From Candidatus Nomurabacteria bacterium (lineage in GTDB: Bacteria > Patescibacteriota > Minisyncoccia > Phycocordibacterales > UBA9973), in NCBI GenBank assembly GCA_023267115.1, contig JAHFNV010000008.1:1-16858 (forward strand): 16,858 nt of DNA, in the 5' to 3' direction. The translations under genes were made by a program, and so were the position numbers. Position 1 is the first letter of the stretch. Each line of letters begins with the position of its first letter. Positions 12,761-16,858 of the stretch are shown here, piece by piece. The notes under the pieces are model-generated. The model was not told the DNA's origin and did not search any database. It saw only the letters and a program-made list of their open reading frames with translations.

Positions 12761-13009
12761 TTACAAATAACCAAGTAGTGTAAACAAAGGTATATTGGGT
12801 GGTGACAATTTTAACCCCTTCAATTCCGATGGCATTACCCAACAATATTTTTGATGCTCGTTGTCAATGATTACTTTGATTGCATTATCTTCTTTGTCGC
12901 CGATAACAACTTTTTATGTGTAGAAATTCATTTTTACATAGACACGCTCACCTGAATCTTTTAAAGTTTTTTCTGACTCACCCTTTGCTTCGTAAATAAG
13001 TTCGATATG
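12761..13009 (-). pseudogene. Decayed gene fragment between REP copies R3 and R4
   Basis: Read on the minus strand from 13009 the frame gives HIELIYEAKGESEKTLKDSG..., continuing through VYVKMNFYT to an in-frame TAA (12914-12916), then, in the same frame, KVVIGDKEDNAIKVIIDNEH...KYCWVMPSELKGLKL...LFTLLGYL to a TAA at 12761-12763. Both halves look like one ordinary protein of about 83 residues. There is no start codon: an in-frame TGA (13010-13012) and REP copy R4 precede it, so the 5' end seems to have been removed or replaced. I do not recognise the family. A sequencing error could explain the internal stop but not the missing start. Confidence 0.55.
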
Positions 13010-13014
13010 TCAAT

Positions 13015-13049
13015 CCCACATGTCGGACATGTGGGGTTCATGTGGGATT
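13015..13049. repeat. REP-like palindrome R4 with extra half site, abutting dnaE stop
   Basis: CCACATGTC (13016-13024), G, GACATGTGG (13026-13034), followed by the partial half CATGTGGGATT (13039-13049). The final bases include the dnaE stop codon (complement of 13048-13050), so the repeat touches the end of dnaE. It has the same full-plus-half layout as R3. Confidence 0.88.
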
Positions 13050-16000
13050 ACACCACTTTCACTGCCTCTATGATAATGCTTTTTTCTCCGTTGCGCAGTG
13101 ATACTTTACCAGATAGAGCAATACATTTTTCAGGCATAAGAATATCAACGGACTCTTTAAATATTAAAGGAAAAGCGACTGCTTCTATTGAGCCGGTCAA
13201 ATCCGAGATTTTAAGGAATGCCATTCTTTCGTCGTTTTTAGTAATGACCTGTCGAGTTGTTTCTATAATCCCAGCGATGGTAACCAGCAAACCGTTCCCG
13301 ACTTCCGCTTTTATTTTTTTAATATTCATTTTCCGACTTTCTAGTTTTTCGCGCAAACGATCTAGTGGGTGGCCGGAAATATAAAGCCCCAATAATTCTT
13401 TTTCCCAAAGCAATTTTTCTGCTTGACTTGCTTGGGGCGCCCCTTTTAATTTGAAAGTTGGAGTTTGGGGAAGTTCGCCGAAAAGAGAAGTCTGGTTTTC
13501 ACTTTGTTTGGAAGACTCGTGATTATATTCCAGCATTCCTTCCAGATTAAATAGGAGCAATCCGCGCTCGCCAAATTCGTCCATACATCCCGATTTTATC
13601 AACGCTTCCATGGACTTTTTGTTTAAATTTTTATGCTTGATTCTATCTAGAAAATCAGTGATTGATTTGAATTTGCCATGCGAATTTCTTTCAGCAATGA
13701 TAGCGTCCGAAATATCGGTACCCAAATTTTTTATAGTATAGAATCCAAATCTAATTTTACTGTAGTTGCTCGTAGTTTTTAGTGAAGGCGGTTCTGACTT
13801 GGAGGCCTTGCCTCCAAGTGGAGGCAAGGCCTCCAAGTTTTCCTTGATCACTGTAAATCCCCCGTAGCTTTCATTGATATTAGGCGGTAGCACGGTGATA
13901 TTCATATTCTTGCACTCGTTAATAATTTCAGAAATTTTTTCTATATCACCGGATTCAGCCGTGAGGATAGCAGCCATATACTCTACTGGATAATTGGCTT
14001 TCATATAAGCTGTCTGATAAGCAACTTTGCCGTAAGAGGCCGCATGGGCTTTACCAAAGCCGTAAGCCTGGAATGGCTCAAAAAGTTTCCAAAGTTTTTC
14101 GGCGAATTCCGGAGTCTGACCGTTGGCAATTATTCCAGCTGTAAATTTCTCTCTTTGGGCCGCCATTTCGGCTGGAATTTTTTTACCGACGGCTTTACGA
14201 AATTTATCCACCTCTTCCCAGTTATATCCCGCCAATTCCAAAGCGCAAGAAAGAAGATCATCTTGATACACGATCAGTCCGTAAGATTCACCAAGGAATT
14301 TTTTCATCCGCGGATCTAGATATTTTACTAGTTCTCTATTATGTTTGCGTTTTATGTATTCTGGAATGGATTCCATTGGTCCGGGACGATACAATGCCAC
14401 CATGGCATTGATGTCGTGGATGGAAGTCGGCTTCAGTTCTTTTAAATATTTGGTCATACCGGCGCCGTTTAATTGGAAAAGGCCTTCAGTCTGGCCACGA
14501 GCTAACAAAGAGAAAGTTTTTTTGTCATCTAATGGAATTCTTTCAATATCAATGTCTATGTTATAAAATTTTTTAACTAAATGTATGGAGTCTGCCAATA
14601 TGGCCAAGTTGCGAATTCCCAAGAAATCAAATTTTAAGAGCCCGGCATCTTCGGCGCTGTACATGTCGTATTGAGTAATTATTTTTCCACCCTTGGGATC
14701 AAGCTGGGTAGGCATGTAGTCGGAAACCGGTCCCGGGGCAATAACAACTCCGGCTGCATGCACCGAAATATGCCGGACACATCCTTCCAGTTTTTTTGCT
14801 AGGTCTATGATTTCTCTGGTGTCCTTCTCTTTTTTATAGGCATCTAGCAGTTCGGGCACTATCTCCATCGCATGATCAATAGTCATGGGCATTCCCTGTG
14901 AACCCATCGGAATCATTTTGGAAATTCTGTCGCCGACTGTATAGGGATAAGCCAGAGCTCTAGCCACATCTCGCACTGAACCACGCGCCGCCATGGTGCC
15001 GAAAGTTCCTATCTGGGCCACTCTGTCTTCTCCGTATTTTTTCTTGGTATATTCGATCATTTCGTCCCGGCGATTATCGGCGAAATCCATATCAATATCC
15101 GGCGCCGAAGGGCGGAATGGATTTAAAAATCTTTCAAAAGGTATTTTATACTCTATTGGATTTATATTTGTAACACCAGTAAGATAAGTGACCATTGATC
15201 CGGCAACCGAGCCTCTGATGGTGGTTAAAATACCGTGTTTTTTGGCATAATGAAGCAAATCGCCCACTACTAAAAAATATGGAGCGTATCCCTTGTCTTT
15301 TATAGTTTTAAGCTCGTACTCGACGCGCTTTTTGATTTCGGGAGTTTCTTGAATTTCAATATTTTGGAAACCAGCATAAGTAAGCTCTCTTAACTTTTCA
15401 TCAGGTGTTTTGCCTCCTTCGATTTTATAGTCGGGAAAAACCCATTTGCCCAGTTCTAGTTCCAGTTCGCACATGTTGGCGATTTTTAAAGTATTAGTAA
15501 TAGCCTCGGGTATATCTTTGAAAAATTCCACTGCTTCATCAGGACTGGCAAAATAGTAAATGTCTTCGCCAAAAGTGAATTTATTTTCGTCTTTCAAATC
15601 GGAATTTGTTTGGATAGCGAGCAATGTTTCGTGGGCCTTGAAGTCGTCTTGGTGCGGGTAATGAGAGTCTATGGTGGCCACCAGCGGAATATTTAATTTT
15701 TTGCTTAGGGCGATTATCGGTTCCCGCACTTTTTGATATTCTGGAATTTTAGAATGTTGAATTTCCAGAAAATAATTTTCCTTACCAAAGATTTCCTGAT
15801 GCTCTTTTATTATTTTTTCCGCTTGTTCTTCATTTTTATTGGCTAGAGCACGAGCAAGTTCGCCGCCCAAGCATCCGGACAGAGCGATTATTCCACTCGC
15901 ATATTTGCGCAAGATTTCTTTATCCATCCGGGGCTTGTAATAATATCCTTCCAAATGAGAAATGGTTACCAGTTTAATTAAATTTTTATAACCTTCAAGA

Positions 16001-16287
16001 TTTTTGGCCAGCAGGGTCAGGTGGTATCTTTTATTGTCCACACCCGATTCTTTATTCAGTCTGCCACGATTGGCAATGTAGGCTTCCACTCCGATAATCG
16101 GTTTAATGCCTTCTTTTTTAGCCAGTTTGTAAAATTCAATGGCGCCGTACAGATTGCCGTGGTCTGTCAGAGCCATGGCCGGCATGTTGAATTTCTTGGC
16201 CAAGGCGACCAAATCTTCCAGCTTTGAGAGCCCGTCGAGCAGGGAATAGTGCGAGTGAGTATGCAGATGTATAAAGCTTGCTTCCAT
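13048..16287 (-). CDS. dnaE: DNA polymerase III alpha subunit
   Basis: 1079 residues, slightly below the usual about 1160. Domain order is normal: PHP domain (FIHLHTHSHYSLLDG, H7/H9, then TDHGN at 41-45), polymerase palm with the catalytic aspartates of PDIDMDF (D397, D399, with D401 next), EGCVRHISVHAAGVVIAP, AYGFGKAHAASYG fingers region, and the C-terminal OB fold (LLVTIAGIIETTRQV..., to the stop). It is the replicative polymerase. The start is the ATG 6 bases after TATAAT on the minus strand. A hydrophilic insertion (about residues 810-840, ENLEALPPLGGKASKSEPPSLK) between FTVIK and RFGFYTIKNLG is encoded by a 42-bp palindrome (13797-13838). Confidence 0.96.
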   Translation of the reverse strand: MEASFIHLHTHSHYSLLDGLSKLEDLVALAKKFNMPAMALTDHGNLYGAIEFYKLAKKEGIKPIIGVEAYIANRGRLNKESGVDNKRYHLTLLAKNLEGYKNLIKLVTISHLEGYYYKPRMDKEILRKYASGIIALSGCLGGELARALANKNEEQAEKIIKEHQEIFGKENYFLEIQHSKIPEYQKVREPIIALSKKLNIPLVATIDSHYPHQDDFKAHETLLAIQTNSDLKDENKFTFGEDIYYFASPDEAVEFFKDIPEAITNTLKIANMCELELELGKWVFPDYKIEGGKTPDEKLRELTYAGFQNIEIQETPEIKKRVEYELKTIKDKGYAPYFLVVGDLLHYAKKHGILTTIRGSVAGSMVTYLTGVTNINPIEYKIPFERFLNPFRPSAPDIDMDFADNRRDEMIEYTKKKYGEDRVAQIGTFGTMAARGSVRDVARALAYPYTVGDRISKMIPMGSQGMPMTIDHAMEIVPELLDAYKKEKDTREIIDLAKKLEGCVRHISVHAAGVVIAPGPVSDYMPTQLDPKGGKIITQYDMYSAEDAGLLKFDFLGIRNLAILADSIHLVKKFYNIDIDIERIPLDDKKTFSLLARGQTEGLFQLNGAGMTKYLKELKPTSIHDINAMVALYRPGPMESIPEYIKRKHNRELVKYLDPRMKKFLGESYGLIVYQDDLLSCALELAGYNWEEVDKFRKAVGKKIPAEMAAQREKFTAGIIANGQTPEFAEKLWKLFEPFQAYGFGKAHAASYGKVAYQTAYMKANYPVEYMAAILTAESGDIEKISEIINECKNMNITVLPPNINESYGGFTVIKENLEALPPLGGKASKSEPPSLKTTSNYSKIRFGFYTIKNLGTDISDAIIAERNSHGKFKSITDFLDRIKHKNLNKKSMEALIKSGCMDEFGERGLLLFNLEGMLEYNHESSKQSENQTSLFGELPQTPTFKLKGAPQASQAEKLLWEKELLGLYISGHPLDRLREKLESRKMNIKKIKAEVGNGLLVTIAGIIETTRQVITKNDERMAFLKISDLTGSIEAVAFPLIFKESVDILMPEKCIALSGKVSLRNGEKSIIIEAVKVV
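13797..13838. repeat. 42-bp perfect palindrome inside dnaE
   Basis: 20-bp arms (13797-13816 and 13819-13838) with a 2-base centre. The first 23 bases are themselves a palindrome, ACTTGGAGGC-CTT-GCCTCCAAGT, of the same design as the fmt element; the rest is a partial second copy (GGAGGC-AAG-GCCTCC plus AAGT). It is in frame and encodes the LEALPPLGGKASK part of a DnaE loop insertion. Confidence 0.92.
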
Positions 16288-16293
16288 TTTTCT

Positions 16294-16299
16294 ATTATA
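16294..16299 (-). promoter_or_regulatory. -10 of dnaE
   Basis: TATAAT on the minus strand, 6 bases before the ATG at 16287. It lacks the TG extension. The divergent -10 of the toxin gene is 20 bases away. Confidence 0.55.
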
Positions 16300-16316
16300 G
16301 CTGTTTTATTATTTTT

Positions 16317-16325
16317 TGGTATAAT
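16317..16325 (+). promoter_or_regulatory. Extended -10 of the PemK/MazF-like gene
   Basis: TGG-TATAAT, 8 bases before the GTG at 16334; a leaderless or nearly leaderless transcript is expected. Confidence 0.6.
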
Positions 16326-16333
16326 GTAAAAGT

Positions 16334-16723
16334 GTGCCCAAAGATTTTGATAATTGGAATAAGGAAAAGAAAAACTTAGAAAATATAGGTCCAGAAGAGC
16401 TTCCTTTCCACGAAAGAGAAATTTGGTGGTGCTCTCTTGGTATAAATTTGGGTGATGAGCAAGATGGTAAAAACGAACTTTTTGAAAGGCCTGTGCTTAT
16501 TTTAAAAAAGTTTAATAAAAAAGTTGCTTGGATTTTACCAATGAGCACAAAAACAAAAGAGGGAATTTATTATCACAATTATGAACACGACGGGCATACA
16601 TTTTCAGTCATACTTTCTCAAGTACGGCTTATTAGCGTTAAGAGATTTCGTCGCTTTGTCAGAAAAATTTCACCAAACCAATTTTCTATAATCAAAAACA
16701 AATTGATAAATTTTCTCAAGTAA
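16334..16723 (+). CDS. PemK/MazF-like toxin, no adjacent antitoxin
   Basis: 129 residues from a GTG start. The MazF/PemK SH3-like barrel is suggested by EIWWCSLGINLGDEQDGKNELFERPVLILKKFNKKVAWILPMSTK (about 29-73), then FSVILSQVRLISVKRFRRFVRKIS (about 93-116), the usual arrangement of strands in the family. MazF-type toxins are sequence-specific endoribonucleases. About 25 extra charged residues precede the barrel. No antitoxin-sized gene is adjacent: dnaE is divergent on one side and a terminator plus a tiny RNA unit lie on the other. It may be an orphan, have a distant partner, or use its N-terminal extension or an RNA for control. No earlier in-frame ATG exists. Confidence 0.7.
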   Translation: MPKDFDNWNKEKKNLENIGPEELPFHEREIWWCSLGINLGDEQDGKNELFERPVLILKKFNKKVAWILPMSTKTKEGIYYHNYEHDGHTFSVILSQVRLISVKRFRRFVRKISPNQFSIIKNKLINFLK

Positions 16724-16726
16724 AAC

Positions 16727-16776
16727 AAACGAAGCCCCCTTGCGGGGGCTTCTCAGTTGGCCTAATGGCCATTTGT
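16727..16776 (-). ncRNA. Putative tiny RNA between a promoter and a terminator
   Basis: The minus-strand promoter at 16783-16810 would start RNA near 16776, and the terminator at 16731-16752 would end it about 50 bases later. The product would be little more than two hairpins. It is unclear whether it is a functional RNA, a decoy, or the remains of a lost gene whose promoter and terminator were brought together. Confidence 0.35.
16731..16752. terminator. Strong hairpin terminator, best oriented to the minus strand
   Basis: GAAGCCCCC (16731-16739) pairs perfectly with GGGGGCTTC (16744-16752) around TTGC. On the minus strand it is followed by CGTTTGTTTT, a T-rich tract; on the plus strand no T run follows, though it may still stop the toxin transcript. 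A second small hairpin (TGGCC/GGCCA, 16758-16771) adjoins it. Confidence 0.75.
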
Positions 16777-16782
16777 GTCCTA

Positions 16783-16810
16783 AGTATAGCAGATCCATTC
16801 TCAATGTCAA
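16783..16810 (-). promoter_or_regulatory. Consensus minus-strand promoter
   Basis: TTGACA (complement of 16805-16810), 16 bases, TGC-TATACT (complement of 16783-16788 for the hexamer). Among the best-matching promoters in the window, yet no gene follows before the terminator. Confidence 0.65.
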
Positions 16811-16813
16811 ATT

Positions 16814-16837
16814 AAAAAGCCACAATGGGTATTGTGG
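16814..16837 (-). terminator. Terminator of a gene beyond the right edge
   Basis: CCACAAT (16820-16826) and ATTGTGG (16831-16837) pair around GGGT; on the minus strand the stem is followed by CTTTTT. It would end a minus-strand transcript entering from outside the window. Confidence 0.65.
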
Positions 16838-16858
16838 GATATAAAAATGTGGAAATAG

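Noticed and set aside
11994..13049. CRISPR array from four repeated palindromes
   Set aside because: Spacing is irregular (about 300-420 bases), repeats are 19-bp palindromes, and a RAYT transposase explains them better.
16716..16772. 18-residue peptide (MAIRPTEKPPQGGFVCFT) in the tiny minus-strand transcript
   Set aside because: It is mainly the translation of a G+C-rich terminator hairpin, a common artefact, although its ATG lies close to the predicted transcript start.

Overview
The window looks like chromosomal DNA of a small-genome, fairly AT-rich bacterium, most likely of the Patescibacteria/CPR (Parcubacteria-like). This is an inference from gene style: short proteins, gaps of only a few bases, almost no Shine-Dalgarno sites, leaderless starts, and a mix of core genes with orphan toxins. 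No rRNA or marker gene here can prove it. TGA is used as a stop (582-1178), so the code is the standard bacterial one.

Layout. 79-525 is a small membrane/coiled-coil protein. 582-1930 is an AbiE-type toxin-antitoxin pair (AbiEi antitoxin, AbiEii nucleotidyltransferase toxin). 1931-2640 is the strangest part: a G+C-rich minus-strand gene (1988-2410) whose DNA is a chain of about 13 perfect or near-perfect inverted repeats. It is divergent from a promoter-to-terminator unit on the plus strand (about 2470-2637) that appears to encode a structured, possibly pseudoknotted RNA. 2689-3319 holds a PGPGW-type membrane protein and a HIGH-motif nucleotidyltransferase.

3338-7681 is a putative beta-mannoside phosphorolysis locus. 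It has a cupin resembling the phosphomannose isomerase domain, a GH130 phosphorylase with a lysine-rich N-terminus, a PaaX-like winged-helix/Cas2-fold regulator, and a tandem double GH130 protein. The regulator is flanked by two nearly identical 46-47 bp copies of a palindromic operator-like element. Known GH130 chemistry gives mannose 1-phosphate, and a phosphomannose isomerase would help bring mannose phosphates into glycolysis. A phosphomannomutase is not in the window.

7697-11988 is housekeeping: ribosome hibernation factor (plus strand), then lepB-hisS-def-fmt reading leftward as a compact operon, with pth divergent from lepB. 11994-13049 is an insertion-like island: a Y1 REP-associated (RAYT) transposase with four copies of a CCACATGTC-n-GACATGTGG palindrome, one of them in frame inside the transposase, plus a decayed minus-strand gene fragment. 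13048-16287 is dnaE (minus strand). 16334-16723 is an orphan PemK/MazF-like toxin gene, followed by a terminator, a tiny minus-strand promoter-terminator unit, and the terminator of a gene beyond the right edge.

Three cross-cutting observations are the main results. (1) Most transcription-unit starts have an extended -10 (TGnTAnnnT-like), very often ending exactly 6 nt before the start codon, which implies leaderless mRNAs. (2) Palindromes sit in frame inside fmt, dnaE and hisS, those of fmt and dnaE sharing one 23-bp design, reminiscent of Rickettsia palindromic elements. (3) There is the hairpin-chain gene with its neighbouring candidate RNA. All assignments come from reading the sequence; no database search was run.
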